Assembly: GCF_003148775.1 (NCBI RefSeq)
Contig: NZ_QGGW01000004.1
Span: 62,001-126,000 of the forward strand
Length of the DNA stretch: 64,000 nt
Reading direction: 5' to 3'
Source: Roseicyclus mahoneyensis
GTDB taxonomy: Bacteria; Pseudomonadota; Alphaproteobacteria; Rhodobacterales; Rhodobacteraceae
In this document: piece by piece, positions 17,225 to 25,860 of the stretch
Position numbering within the stretch: the stretch's first letter is position 1
How the letters are laid out: each line of letters starts with the position of its first letter
Position numbers and translations under genes: made by a program
Notes under the pieces: generated by a model
What the model was told of the DNA's origin: nothing
Database searches by the model: none
Seen by the model: only the letters and a program-made list of their open reading frames with translations

Positions 17225-17677
17225 TTACAACCAGCGCCGTGTGGCCGTCAGGTAGCGCTCGGCCTCCGGACCAAAGGCGCGGCGCAGGGCGGCTTCCTCG
17301 GGCTCGATGAAGCGCCGCGAGAGGATGGCGGCGAAGGCAAAGGGCACCGGCACGGCGCTGGCCGCGCCCTGCCACAGGACCGCACCCGCCACGATTGCCA
17401 GCAGGCCCAGATAGATCGGGTTGCGCGACAGCCGGTAGGGTCCCTCGACGATCAGGCTGGTCGGCGCGTGATGCGGCTCGATCGTGGTGCGCTTGCGCCA
17501 GAACCACAGGGCGGCCCATCCGATCAGGCCCAGCCCCGTTAAGGTCAGAAGGATGCCGGCCGCCTGAAACACAGGGCCGAACAGGCGCACAAGCGGCAGG
17601 TAGCTGCCCAAGACCCACACAAGGCCAAGCGCCAGCAAGAACCAAAGCGGCGGCAGGTCGGGAAAGCCCTTGAGCAT
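17225..17677 (-). CDS. Isoprenylcysteine carboxyl methyltransferase-like membrane protein
   Basis: About 150 residues with four hydrophobic segments. The signature ICMT/PEMT stretch VEGPYRLSRNPIYLGLL is clear, followed by RRFIEPEEAALRRAFGPEAERY, the conserved C-terminal E-E-x-x-L motif that binds S-adenosylmethionine in this superfamily. Bacterial members methylate unknown small or lipid substrates. The ATG at 17677 matches the start of the first hydrophobic region; an upstream ATG adds 20 unlikely residues. Confidence 0.88.
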   Translation of the reverse strand: MLKGFPDLPPLWFLLALGLVWVLGSYLPLVRLFGPVFQAAGILLTLTGLGLIGWAALWFWRKRTTIEPHHAPTSLIVEGPYRLSRNPIYLGLLAIVAGAVLWQGAASAVPVPFAFAAILSRRFIEPEEAALRRAFGPEAERYLTATRRWL

Positions 17678-17746
17678 GGCGGCATCTCTTGTGGGGAAGC
17701 TGAAGGGCAGACTACCGCCTGCCCCCTGCCCCCGCAACGCCCGCGA

Positions 17747-18595
17747 TCAGGCGGCGCGCACGATCCCCAGCCGCGCCTGCACCTCGACGGGCAGTTGCCG
17801 CGCCGAGGTGATCCGCGGGGCGGGGTTCTCCGCGATCGCGCGATCCTCGCCGTAGAGCGCGACATACTCGGCGTAATTGTCGAAGGCCTGCCGCCAGGCG
17901 TAGTCGATGTAGGTCTCGGCGGGCGTGCCTTCGGCAAGGATCACGTCGTGGGCTTCGGTCTCGACATGGTAGATCGTGACGCGCTCGGGCAGGTCCGTGA
18001 CCACCGTGATCGTGGTGCCGTTAACCAGGGCACCTGCGTTGACCAGCAGCCCGTCGATCATCAGCGCATGGTCAGCGGTCATGGTCAGGTCGCGCAGCGG
18101 CAGGCCGTTGCTCAAGGCACCGGCAGCGACGCGGATCAGGCGCAGTGGCTTGAACAAAGGGGCGAGCGTCTGGCGGCCCAGCCATTTGACCGGCACAGCG
18201 CGGCCATCGGCGGTGGTGACCAGATCGCCGATGGCAAGCCGTTCGATGGCGACACCGCCCGTCGGCGTGTCGATCTGGGTGCCGGCCACGAAGCAGAAGA
18301 TTGCGGTTTCGTCGACCTGCAAGGTGGCAGGCGGCGAAACAGGCGCTTGAGACATGTAGACCTGTGTCTCGAGGAAGAACATATCGAAAAAGGCTGGCCA
18401 AGTCTCACCGTCAATCACGACGGTTCCAATGTATCCCACATCGAAAAAAAGACCCGTTACCGTGTCGTCAGCTTCAAAAGTCGTGTCCGCATCCCCATCG
18501 TCCAATGTGCCGGAGGAAACCGTGATGGTCCCGAAGCTCGCACCATCTCCGTTTCCGAAGTATCGCACGACGTGGGTGTAGTTGAATGTTGCCAT
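17747..18595 (-). CDS. Hint (Hint_2) domain-containing protein
   Basis: 282 residues. The N-terminal third (MATFNYTHVVRYFGNGDG onward) is Asp/Thr/Gly-rich and resembles secreted repeat-type proteins. From about residue 103 a Hint domain starts: CFVAGTQIDTPTGGVAIERL, then MTADHALMIDG and a C-terminal region VWRQ-like (DYAWRQAFDNYAEYVALY). Hint_2 proteins occur in several copies in Rhodobacterales; the hedgehog/intein fold with a leading Cys suggests autoprocessing, but the C-terminal splice residues of true inteins are not seen. The 5' part is visibly AT-richer than neighbours. No signal peptide. Confidence 0.85.
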   Translation of the reverse strand: MATFNYTHVVRYFGNGDGASFGTITVSSGTLDDGDADTTFEADDTVTGLFFDVGYIGTVVIDGETWPAFFDMFFLETQVYMSQAPVSPPATLQVDETAIFCFVAGTQIDTPTGGVAIERLAIGDLVTTADGRAVPVKWLGRQTLAPLFKPLRLIRVAAGALSNGLPLRDLTMTADHALMIDGLLVNAGALVNGTTITVVTDLPERVTIYHVETEAHDVILAEGTPAETYIDYAWRQAFDNYAEYVALYGEDRAIAENPAPRITSARQLPVEVQARLGIVRAA

Positions 18596-18832
18596 ATCCA
18601 ATGCCCTCGCAAACGCATGCCACCAAGAAGCAGCCCGATAGTTAAGTTCGGGCATATGAGCGCACAGCATTGAGCAACGTGGCAAGTATTTTTGCACGAC
18701 ACGATTGCCGCGGCGACAATATGGTTTCGGATACGCAAAAAAATGTGGCGCACCGCGAAACATGGGCCCAGGCAAAGGCCCGAAACGCAGCCGGTCTTGC
18801 GATCGCCGGATGTATGCGTGCATCGCGACATG
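18596..18832. other. AT-richer intergenic stretch without a recognised gene
   Basis: About 240 bases between the start of the Hint gene and the aconitase terminator. Base composition is visibly lower in GC than the surrounding DNA, with A-runs (for example near 18739). No convincing ORF with ribosome-binding site, tRNA or repeat was found. It presumably holds the promoter of the Hint gene, which reads leftward from here. Confidence 0.4.
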
Positions 18833-18856
18833 AAAACGGGCGCCGTTAGGCGCCCG
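18833..18856 (-). terminator. Rho-independent terminator of acnA
   Basis: On the minus strand, 44 bp after the acnA stop: stem CGGGCGCC, loop TAAC, stem GGCGCCCG, followed by TTTT. A perfect 8-bp GC-rich hairpin plus U-tract. Confidence 0.88.
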
Positions 18857-18899
18857 TGATCACTGTTATTGGTCTTGATGCGGACCTTGTAGCCCCACG

Positions 18900-21599
18900 T
18901 CACTCAGCCGCGGCGGGCGCCTTGGCCAGATCGCGCAGCACGTAATGCAGCACGCCGCCATGTTCGATGTATTCGATCTCGATGGCCGTATCGATCCGGC
19001 ACTTCAGCATGATCTCCTTCACCGAACCGTCGCCATAGGTGATGGTGGCCTTGGTCTCCATCAGCGGCGTCACGGCATCGAGCCCGTGGATATCCACCGT
19101 CTCGTCGCCCTTCAGGCCCAAGGATTTGCGCGTGTCGCCCCCGGTGAATTCGAAGGGGATGACGCCCATGCCCACCAAGTTCGAGCGGTGGATGCGCTCG
19201 AAGCTTTCGGCAATCACGGCCTTGACCCCCAAAAGCGCCGTGCCCTTGGCAGCCCAGTCGCGCGAGGACCCCGCGCCATACTGCTCGCCACCGAAGATCA
19301 CCAGCGGAACGCCTGCCTCCTGCCACGCCATCGCCGCGTCGAAGATCGAGGTCTGCGCACCGTCCGGCCCGAGCGAATAGCCGCCCTCGACGCCGTCCAG
19401 CATCTCGTTCTTGATGCGGATATTGGCGAAGGTGCCGCGCATCATGATCTCGTGGTTGCCGCGCCGCGCCCCGTAGCTGTTGAACTCGCGAGGGGCCACC
19501 TGACGCTCCACCAGATACTTGCCAGCAGGGGTCGTCTCCTTGAACGATCCCGCCGGGCTGATGTGGTCGGTGGTGATCATGTCGCCCAGGATTGCCAGAA
19601 CGCGCGCGCCTTCGATGTTGGAAATCGTGCCCGGCTCCGCCCCCATGCCTTTGAAATAGGGCGGGTTCTGGATGTAGGTCGAGGTGGCGGGCCAGTTGTA
19701 GACTTCCTGCTGGGGGACATCGACGCCCTGCCACTTCTCGTCGCCCTTGAAGACATCGGCGTATTTGGTCAGGAACGCCTCGCGCGTCACGGTGCGCTCG
19801 ACCGTCTCGGCCACTTCCGCCGTGGTCGGCCAGATGTCCTTGAGGTAGACATCCTTGCCATCGGCCGTTTGCGCGATCGGGTCACGCGCGAGGTCGATAT
19901 CCATCGTGCCCGCGATCGCATAGGCCACGACCAGCGGCGGGCTGGCGAGATAGTTGGCCCGCACGTCGGGGGAAATCCGACCCTCGAAGTTGCGATTGCC
20001 CGACAGGACCGCCGTGGCGACCAGATCGCCCTCAGTGATCGCCTTGGTGATCTCGGGCTGCAGCGGGCCGGAATTGCCGATGCAAGTGGTGCAGCCATAG
20101 CCCACAAGGTTGAAGCCCAGCGCGTCGAGATCATCCTGTAGCTCTGCGGCCTCAAGATAGGCGGACACCACCTGCGACCCGGGCGCGAGCGAGGTCTTGA
20201 CCCAGGGCTTGCGCTTGAGCCCCAGCGCGTTCGCCTTGCGCGCCACAAGGCCCGCACCGATCATCACATAGGGGTTCGAGGTGTTGGTGCACGACGTGAT
20301 CGCGGCGATCACGACCTTGCCCGATTCCATCGTGTAATCCTCGCCTTCGACGGCGACCTGCTTGTGCATCGGGCGCTTGAAGGTTTCGGCCATCTCACGG
20401 GTGAAGGCCGTCTTGGCATCCGTCAGCGCGACGTAATCTTGCGGCCGCTTCGGCCCCGAGATCGCGGGCACGATCGAGGTCATGTCCAGATGCAGCGTGT
20501 CGGTGTAGACTGGTGCGTAATCCGCCCCGCGCCAGAACCCGTTTTCCTTGGCATAGGCTTCGACCAGCGCCAGTGTATCCTCGTCGCGGCCGGTGTTGCG
20601 CAGGTAGCGCAGCGTTTCGGCGTCGATCGGGAAGAAGCCGCAGGTGGCGCCATATTCGGGGGCCATGTTGGCGATGGTCGCGCGGTCGGCCAGCGGCAGG
20701 CGGTCAAGGCCCTCGCCGTAGAACTCCACGAACTTGTTCACCACGCCCTTGGCGCGCAGCATCTCCACGACTTTCAGCACCAGATCCGTGCCGGTCGTGC
20801 CTTCCATCATCCTGCCCGTCAGCTCGAAGCCGATGACCTCGGGGATCAGCATGGAAATCGGCTGGCCCAGCATCGCGGCCTCGGCCTCGATGCCGCCCAC
20901 GCCCCAGCCCAGAACGGCCGCGCCATTGACCATGGTGGTGTGGCTGTCGGTGCCGACCAGCGTGTCGGGATATGCAACCAGATCACCGGTCTGGTCCTTG
21001 TCCGACCACACCGTCTTGGACAGGTATTCGAGGTTGACCTGATGGCAGATGCCGGTGCCCGGCGGCACGACGCGGAAATTGTCGAACGCGCTCTGGCCCC
21101 ACTTGAGGAAGGTGTAGCGCTCCATGTTGCGTTCGTATTCGCGGTCGACGTTCATCTGGAACGCCCGCGCATTGCCGAATTCGTCGATCATCACCGAATG
21201 GTCGATCACCAGATCGACGGGCGCGAGCGGGTTGATCCGCTGCGCATCACCGCCCAGCTTGACCAGCGCATCGCGCATCGCGGCCAGATCGACCACAGCC
21301 GGAACGCCGGTGAAATCCTGCAGCAAGACGCGCGCGGGACGGTAGGCGATCTCGCGCGGGTTCTGGCCGCCCTGCTGCGCCCAGACCGCAAAGGCCTTGA
21401 TGTCATCGACGCTGACGGTCTTGCCATCCTCGTAGCGCAGCATGTTTTCCAGCACGACCTTGAGCGCGGCGGGCAGGCGCGAGAAATCGCCCAGCCCCGC
21501 AGCCTCGGCGGCGGCGATGGAATAATAGGCGTAGCTTTTCGTGCCTGCCTTGAGGGTGCGGCGCGTCTTGGCGGTATCGTGGCCGACGGTAATGGGCAT
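18900..21599 (-). CDS. acnA: Aconitate hydratase AcnA
   Basis: TCA-cycle enzyme isomerising citrate to isocitrate through a [4Fe-4S] cluster; IRP1/AcnA-type. 899 residues. Cluster ligands are visible in SCTNTSNP and GCTTCIGNSGPL; other family motifs include GTDSHTTMVNG, the swivel-domain EQYGAGSSRDWAAKG, and the N-terminal YYSIAAAEAAG. Stand-alone transcription unit with its own hairpin terminator. The upstream region carries candidate ScfR-type sites, and an ScfR-family regulator gene lies nearby. Confidence 0.98.
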   Translation of the reverse strand: MPITVGHDTAKTRRTLKAGTKSYAYYSIAAAEAAGLGDFSRLPAALKVVLENMLRYEDGKTVSVDDIKAFAVWAQQGGQNPREIAYRPARVLLQDFTGVPAVVDLAAMRDALVKLGGDAQRINPLAPVDLVIDHSVMIDEFGNARAFQMNVDREYERNMERYTFLKWGQSAFDNFRVVPPGTGICHQVNLEYLSKTVWSDKDQTGDLVAYPDTLVGTDSHTTMVNGAAVLGWGVGGIEAEAAMLGQPISMLIPEVIGFELTGRMMEGTTGTDLVLKVVEMLRAKGVVNKFVEFYGEGLDRLPLADRATIANMAPEYGATCGFFPIDAETLRYLRNTGRDEDTLALVEAYAKENGFWRGADYAPVYTDTLHLDMTSIVPAISGPKRPQDYVALTDAKTAFTREMAETFKRPMHKQVAVEGEDYTMESGKVVIAAITSCTNTSNPYVMIGAGLVARKANALGLKRKPWVKTSLAPGSQVVSAYLEAAELQDDLDALGFNLVGYGCTTCIGNSGPLQPEITKAITEGDLVATAVLSGNRNFEGRISPDVRANYLASPPLVVAYAIAGTMDIDLARDPIAQTADGKDVYLKDIWPTTAEVAETVERTVTREAFLTKYADVFKGDEKWQGVDVPQQEVYNWPATSTYIQNPPYFKGMGAEPGTISNIEGARVLAILGDMITTDHISPAGSFKETTPAGKYLVERQVAPREFNSYGARRGNHEIMMRGTFANIRIKNEMLDGVEGGYSLGPDGAQTSIFDAAMAWQEAGVPLVIFGGEQYGAGSSRDWAAKGTALLGVKAVIAESFERIHRSNLVGMGVIPFEFTGGDTRKSLGLKGDETVDIHGLDAVTPLMETKATITYGDGSVKEIMLKCRIDTAIEIEYIEHGGVLHYVLRDLAKAPAAAE

Positions 21600-21704
21600 C
21601 TTGGCCTCCCTTCATCCGGTCATGTGGGGATCGTCTGATCTGGCTTGGCGATGCCACCTGACCGGCTGTCGATCAAGGGCAAAGCCATTGGCTGCGACAT
21701 TAAT

Positions 21705-21776
21705 GTATGCGATTGCATACCGCAAGAGGCTGTGCGGTCAGGCCGCAGATCCGGCGCTGCCCAAGTTTTGCCGCAA
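21705..21776. promoter_or_regulatory. Candidate operator elements upstream of acnA
   Basis: In the 250-bp gap between acnA and the small membrane gene there are two dyads. GTATGC-GATT-GCATAC (21705-21720) is a perfect 6-bp inverted repeat. TTGC-C-GCAA (21768-21776, in the context TTTTGCCGCAATTGC) resembles the TTTGCAAA-type sites reported for RamB/ScfR-family regulators. Both are 100-180 bp upstream of the acnA start. No other feature is seen in this gap. Confidence 0.35.
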
Positions 21777-21849
21777 TTGCCCCGTTCAGTGAATGATCAG
21801 ACCCGGAAAACCGGGCGATTCGAGGCAGTCACAGGATCGGAGCAGACCG

Positions 21850-21999
21850 ATGGACCTTGTCGATACGGCAATCCATGAGCTAAGCGCGGCACTGGCCGAC
21901 TTGGATCACGCAGCCCTGACGCCGCTTTTGGCGGGCGCGGGGGTGATCGCTCTGGGCCTGTGGCTCTTGGCCCGCCGACGTAAGGCCAACCGCGCCTGA
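21850..21999 (+). CDS. Small single-pass membrane protein, 49 aa
   Basis: Starts MDLVDTAIHELSAALADLDH, continues with one hydrophobic helix (LLAGAGVIALGLWLLA) and ends in a positive tail RRRKANRA. The ATG at 21850 has GGAG eight bases upstream. The helix followed by an Arg/Lys cluster suggests an N-out, C-in small membrane protein; no sorting motif typical of exosortase or sortase substrates is evident. Convergent with the ScfR regulator gene, 24 bp apart. Function unknown. Confidence 0.5.
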   Translation: MDLVDTAIHELSAALADLDHAALTPLLAGAGVIALGLWLLARRRKANRA

Positions 22000-22023
22000 C
22001 ACGCGCCATCTAGGCAAGACGCC

Positions 22024-23349
22024 TCAGCGCCGCGCGGCACAATCCTGCCTTGGGCACAGGTGACATCCCGGCCCCGCCGCGATCGCAGGACCCTTGGCTG
22101 CCTTGCCCGCGGGCGTCACCAGCATCACGGCCTGCATCACCGGCGCTGCGCCAAAACCCGCAGGGCCTGTGGGCTGGCTGACAGCCCAGCTGTGGAACCT
22201 GGCGCCTTGCGGCATCTCGATCAGTGCCGCCTCGGGCTGGCCGGGGCGGCCCAGCGCCCGGTAGAGCGGCCAGAGCGGGCAGCCCGCCCCGAAACGCGGG
22301 ATGGAAAACGCCGTCAGACGGCGGCGAAAGATCAGCGCGCCGGCCCCATCACACACCGCCAGCCCGAAAGGTGGCGGCCCCTCACCGGGTCCGGCCTGAC
22401 GCGGCAGCGTCGCCAGACGACGCAGCACCAGCGCCACGTCGCCCTGCCCAAGATGCAGCAGCGCCGCCGGATCATGCCCGGCCGCTTCGGCGGCGGGCTG
22501 CAAAACCGCCAGCGGCAACCGCGCCGCATCCGCCGCATAGCCCGCCAGCCAGCGCTCGCCAAGCGCCCGTGTGGCGGCATCCTCCATACCGGCCGCGCGC
22601 GCCAGAACGGATGGGATCGCCGCTGCACCCTCAGCCTCGATGCGGGGGAAGTGGTGGCTGGCCGCCTCGAACATCGCCTCGACCGTTTCTATCGGCGTCG
22701 AGGACGCGCGCGCGCCCGCATCCTCCTCGGCCTCGAAATGGCCCAGAAGGGCGGTCGCCCGGACCGACAGGCGCTCGGCCTCTTCATGCAGGTTGCGGTG
22801 GAACCTTGTGCGCCACGCGGGGTCGATCCCCGGATCGCGCACCAAGATATCGGCGGTGGACCGGATGGCGGCCACCGTCGACAGGACCTCATGCATGGCA
22901 TCGGCCAGCACCGGGTCGTGACCGATGCGGTCGCGCAATCCTTCGACCAGCGCTTCAAGCCCGGCGTTACGCTTTCGCTGCGCGGCGATCAGGGCCGCCC
23001 AGCCGGGAAATCGGGCCGCCAACTCGTCGATCCGGTCGGTTTCAGGCGCGGCACTGAACGCGGTGGGCAAAGCCTGCGCTGCCGATTGCAGCGCATCGTA
23101 AAGCGTCGCATCCGCCCCTTCTGACAGTTGTGCCGGTTCCACTTCGAGAGCGCGGGCGATGGCGAGCAGAAGCTTGCCACCGATGCGGCGGCGGTTGTGT
23201 TCGATCAGGTTCAGATAGGACGGAGAGATGCCGACCCGCACCGCCAGATCGGCCTGTTTCATCGCCAGCACCAGACGGCGTTCGCGGATACGGTTGCCGG
23301 TCAGATGCGCGCGGCGCGGAAGGGGCGTTACGGGGGACACGGGGGGCAT
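22024..23349 (-). CDS. XRE/ScfR-family transcriptional regulator (short-chain acyl-CoA regulator type)
   Basis: 441 residues: an N-terminal helix-turn-helix (IRERRLVLAMKQADLAVRVGISPSYLNLIEHNRRRIG), a long helical middle, and a C-terminal domain ending with Cys-rich CHLCPRQDCAARR. This layout is that of the RamB/PccR/MccR (ScfR) group, which senses short-chain acyl-CoAs and controls acetate, propionate or methylmalonate assimilation. No propionyl-CoA carboxylase gene is nearby; the adjacent metabolic gene is acnA. ATG 23349 has AAGG eight bases upstream; a TTG at 23367 is less likely. The IrrE-like HExxH motif is not present. Confidence 0.85.
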   Translation of the reverse strand: MPPVSPVTPLPRRAHLTGNRIRERRLVLAMKQADLAVRVGISPSYLNLIEHNRRRIGGKLLLAIARALEVEPAQLSEGADATLYDALQSAAQALPTAFSAAPETDRIDELAARFPGWAALIAAQRKRNAGLEALVEGLRDRIGHDPVLADAMHEVLSTVAAIRSTADILVRDPGIDPAWRTRFHRNLHEEAERLSVRATALLGHFEAEEDAGARASSTPIETVEAMFEAASHHFPRIEAEGAAAIPSVLARAAGMEDAATRALGERWLAGYAADAARLPLAVLQPAAEAAGHDPAALLHLGQGDVALVLRRLATLPRQAGPGEGPPPFGLAVCDGAGALIFRRRLTAFSIPRFGAGCPLWPLYRALGRPGQPEAALIEMPQGARFHSWAVSQPTGPAGFGAAPVMQAVMLVTPAGKAAKGPAIAAGPGCHLCPRQDCAARR

Positions 23350-23358
23350 GGCAGGGCC

Positions 23359-23456
23359 TTGCTGCAACAGGAGATTCAGAGATTAACAGGAAAACGTCGC
23401 CATGCGAAGGCGTTAGAGCATGGTTTACAAGTGGTCGCTGGAATTTGCGGGGCAAT
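23359..23456. promoter_or_regulatory. Candidate autoregulatory sites before the ScfR gene
   Basis: TTGC-T-GCAA at 23359-23367 overlaps the leader of the regulator gene, and AATTTGC-GGG-GCAATT lies near 23442-23456, about 95 bp upstream. Both have the TTGC...GCAA dyad also seen upstream of acnA. The remaining 23368-23537 stretch shows no gene. Confidence 0.3.
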
Positions 23457-23537
23457 TTAGCCATCCCCTTTCCTCGCGCAGCATTTGGCAAGAGCATGCA
23501 ACCGGGTTGGGGCAGTTCCGAATCGGAGACGCCCGAG

Positions 23538-23867
23538 ATGACATCGCTGCTTGCCGCATCCCCCGGCGCAATTTCGCTCTTGCCCAACGACAGGCTCCAG
23601 ACCAGCCATGGGCGAGGTCCAGTGCGGACCGAGCTTGGTCAACAGGCGGTCACGGCGCCCGTATCCGGCCACGACCTGCGCCATGATCCGCTCCCCCCAA
23701 CGCTGCCGGCCCCGATCAAGGGGCTCGGTATTCCGCCGCTCAACACCCGGCAGGTGGGGGATTTTGACAAGCTTGACGATCCCGAGCCGCCCGTGGGCAT
23801 CAGCCTGTCGGACCTTCTGTCCGATCTTGAGCCCCCAGCGCCTGTCGGCGTGGACCTCAGGCGCTGA
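23538..23867 (+). CDS. Hypothetical Pro/Leu-rich protein, 109 aa
   Basis: Starts MTSLLAASPGAISLLPNDRL; the C-terminal half is rich in Pro, Asp and Leu (PPVGISLSDLLSDLEPP). Third codon positions are GC-rich like genuine genes here, and GGAG lies ten bases before the ATG. No signal peptide, membrane helix or known domain. It is followed within 10 bases by a strong hairpin. A leftward frame across the same DNA has no such signals. Function unknown. Confidence 0.45.
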   Translation: MTSLLAASPGAISLLPNDRLQTSHGRGPVRTELGQQAVTAPVSGHDLRHDPLPPTLPAPIKGLGIPPLNTRQVGDFDKLDDPEPPVGISLSDLLSDLEPPAPVGVDLRR

Positions 23868-23875
23868 CAGGCAAA

Positions 23876-23900
23876 CAGCCCCGGGATCGCGCCGGGGCTG
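23876..23900. terminator. Hairpin terminator between convergent genes
   Basis: CAGCCCCGG, 7-base loop, CCGGGGCTG: a perfect 9-bp stem located 9 bp after the hypothetical gene's stop and 22 bp beyond the stop of the ABC binding-protein gene. On the minus strand it is followed by TTTG, so it most likely ends the pyrimidine-operon transcript, perhaps in both directions. Confidence 0.7.
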
Positions 23901-23922
23901 TCGCAAGGTCTTGGCCAGTGGC

Positions 23923-24906
23923 TCAGTTGGCGAGCGCGGCTTCGGTCACGGCATGGGTCCAGGCACCCTCCGGCTCGGCGGTGATGACCGCATCGCCGCC
24001 TTCCAGCAAGGTGCGCACCGTGCGCTCGTAGCTTTCCAGATCGAGCATCCCGTCACCGCCCGCGACCAGCAACGCCACCTCGCCCATCATGCGCAGCTGG
24101 TGGGTTTCGGTCTGCGCGCCGGTCTCGTCGTAGTCGAGCACGATCATCGCCGCGTCATCGGGGTTTTCCGCCGCCCATTCCCAGCCGCGCATGGAGGCGC
24201 GCACAAAGCGGGTCATCTTGTCGAAGAAGGCGGGATCGTTGAGGTTGTCCTCAAGCACCCAGATGCCGTCTTCCAGCGTGTCCATGCCGTAATCGGAATA
24301 GCGGAAGGTCACCAGTTCCTCGGGCGCGATGCCGGCATCGATGATCTGCCAGTATTCGTTGTAGGTCATGGTCGAGATGCAATCGGCCTGCCGCTGCAAC
24401 AGCGGATCCACGTTGAAGCCCGCCTGCAGAAGCGTCACGCCCCCCTCGGACCCGTCGACCGGGATGCCAAGCTGGTTCATCCAGCCCATGAACGGGTATT
24501 CGTTGCCGAAGAACCAATGCGCGACCGTGTGGCCCGCCAGATCGGCGGGTTCCGCGATGCCGGCATCGGCCCAGCAGGTCAACATGAGCCCGGAGCGCAC
24601 GAAGGGCTGGGCGATGTTGACGACCGGGAGGCCGCGTTCGCGGGCCGCCAAGGCCGACGGCATCCAGTTCAGCATCGCATCCGCGCCGCCACCGGCCAGA
24701 ACCTGCGGGGGCGCGATATCGGGGCCGCCGGGCAGGATGGTGACAGCCAGCCCCTCTTCCTCGTAATAGCCGTTTTCCAGCGCGACGTAGTAGCCCGCGA
24801 ACTGAGACTGGGTCACCCACTGCAGTTGCAGACGCACTTCGTCCTGCGCTTGTGCCGCGGTGGCGGCCAGACCCATGGCGAGGGCCGGGATCAATGTCTT
24901 CTTCAT
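23923..24906 (-). CDS. ABC transporter substrate-binding protein, NMT1/THI5-like
   Basis: Periplasmic binding protein, 327 residues, with signal peptide MKKTLIPALAMGLAATAAQA. The mature start VRLQLQWVTQSQFAGYYVA is the hallmark of the NMT1/THI5-like (pyrimidine-precursor or nitrogenous-base) family; ILPGGPDIAPPQVLAGGGAD continues it. An AGGAGG ribosome-binding site is visible before ATG 24906. It is the last gene of the pyrimidine catabolic operon, so a pyrimidine base or a degradation intermediate is the likely ligand (inference from context). Confidence 0.9.
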   Translation of the reverse strand: MKKTLIPALAMGLAATAAQAQDEVRLQLQWVTQSQFAGYYVALENGYYEEEGLAVTILPGGPDIAPPQVLAGGGADAMLNWMPSALAARERGLPVVNIAQPFVRSGLMLTCWADAGIAEPADLAGHTVAHWFFGNEYPFMGWMNQLGIPVDGSEGGVTLLQAGFNVDPLLQRQADCISTMTYNEYWQIIDAGIAPEELVTFRYSDYGMDTLEDGIWVLEDNLNDPAFFDKMTRFVRASMRGWEWAAENPDDAAMIVLDYDETGAQTETHQLRMMGEVALLVAGGDGMLDLESYERTVRTLLEGGDAVITAEPEGAWTHAVTEAALAN

Positions 24907-24942
24907 TCTATTACCTCCTGTTGGTCTTGGTTGTTATTGCCG

Positions 24943-25860
24943 TCATCCCCGTCTTTGCGACGGATGCCAGAATGTCAGTCGTTTCTCGATCAGGGCCACC
25001 AGCCCGTAGAAGCCCGAACCCGCAAGCGCCGCTACCGCGATCTCGGCCCAGACCATATCCATGGCAAGGCGGCCCATCTCGATCTTGATGCGAAACCCCA
25101 TCCCCACCGTGGGAGAGCCGAAAAATTCAGCCACAATCGCCCCGATCAGCGCAAGGGTCGTGCAGATCTTCAACCCGTTGAAGATGAAGGGCATGGCGGT
25201 GGGCAGGCGCAGTTTCACGAGCGTCTGCCCGTAGCTGGCCGCATAGGTGCGCATCAGGTCGCGCTGCATGACGTCGGACGCCTTGAACCCCTGCACGCAA
25301 TTTACCAGCATGGGAAAGAACACCATGGCGACGACGACCGCCGATTTCGACTGCCAGCCAAAGCCGAACCACATCACGAAGATGGGCGCGGTGCCGACGA
25401 TGGGCAGTGCTGCGATGAAATTGCCGACCGGCAGAAGGCCCCGCTGCAGAAAGGCGGATCGGTCGATGGCGAGTGCGGCAAGAAACGCCGCGCCGCAGCC
25501 CATGACATAACCCGCCAGCGCGCCCTTGAGGATCGTTTGCTGGAAATCGGCCCAAAGCGTCGGCGTCTCCGTCACCATCCGTGCCCAGATCGCCGAGGGC
25601 GCGGGCAGGATCACGAAACTGATCTGGTAAAGCTGGACCACCAGTTCCCACAGGACCAGCAGCGTAACCCCGAAGATCACCGGCACAACAAGCCGCGTGG
25701 CCCCTGCGCCGCTGCGATTGGCAAGCGCCGCGTTCAGCGCCCAAGCCCCGAACCAGACCGCAAGGATGACCGCAAGCCGCGTGTCGCTGACCAGTGCCAG
25801 CGCGATCAAGCCAGCCCCCAGCGCGGGCAGGCCCCAAGGCGGAAGGCTTGCCGCCCTCAT
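24943..25860 (-). CDS. ABC transporter permease (pyrimidine operon, first of two)
   Basis: 305-residue inner-membrane permease of the binding-protein-dependent family. The coupling (EAA) loop is MRTYAASYGQTLVKLRLP. Extra hydrophobic segments at the N-terminus (GLPALGAGLIALALVSDTRLAVILAVWFG) make it longer than a minimal SsuC/TauC-type permease. It overlaps the following permease gene by ATGA, and the two probably form a heterodimer. The start at ATG 25860 is fixed by that overlap. Confidence 0.92.
   Translation of the reverse strand: MRAASLPPWGLPALGAGLIALALVSDTRLAVILAVWFGAWALNAALANRSGAGATRLVVPVIFGVTLLVLWELVVQLYQISFVILPAPSAIWARMVTETPTLWADFQQTILKGALAGYVMGCGAAFLAALAIDRSAFLQRGLLPVGNFIAALPIVGTAPIFVMWFGFGWQSKSAVVVAMVFFPMLVNCVQGFKASDVMQRDLMRTYAASYGQTLVKLRLPTAMPFIFNGLKICTTLALIGAIVAEFFGSPTVGMGFRIKIEMGRLAMDMVWAEIAVAALAGSGFYGLVALIEKRLTFWHPSQRRG

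Noticed and set aside
18596-18832. Small gene in the AT-richer gap upstream of the Hint gene
   Set aside because: Only a non-conserved extension of the Hint frame and short frames without ribosome-binding sites.
23470-23530. tRNA-like T-loop sequence (GGTTGGGGCAGTTCCGAATC)
   Set aside because: No acceptor, D or anticodon stems can be formed around it.
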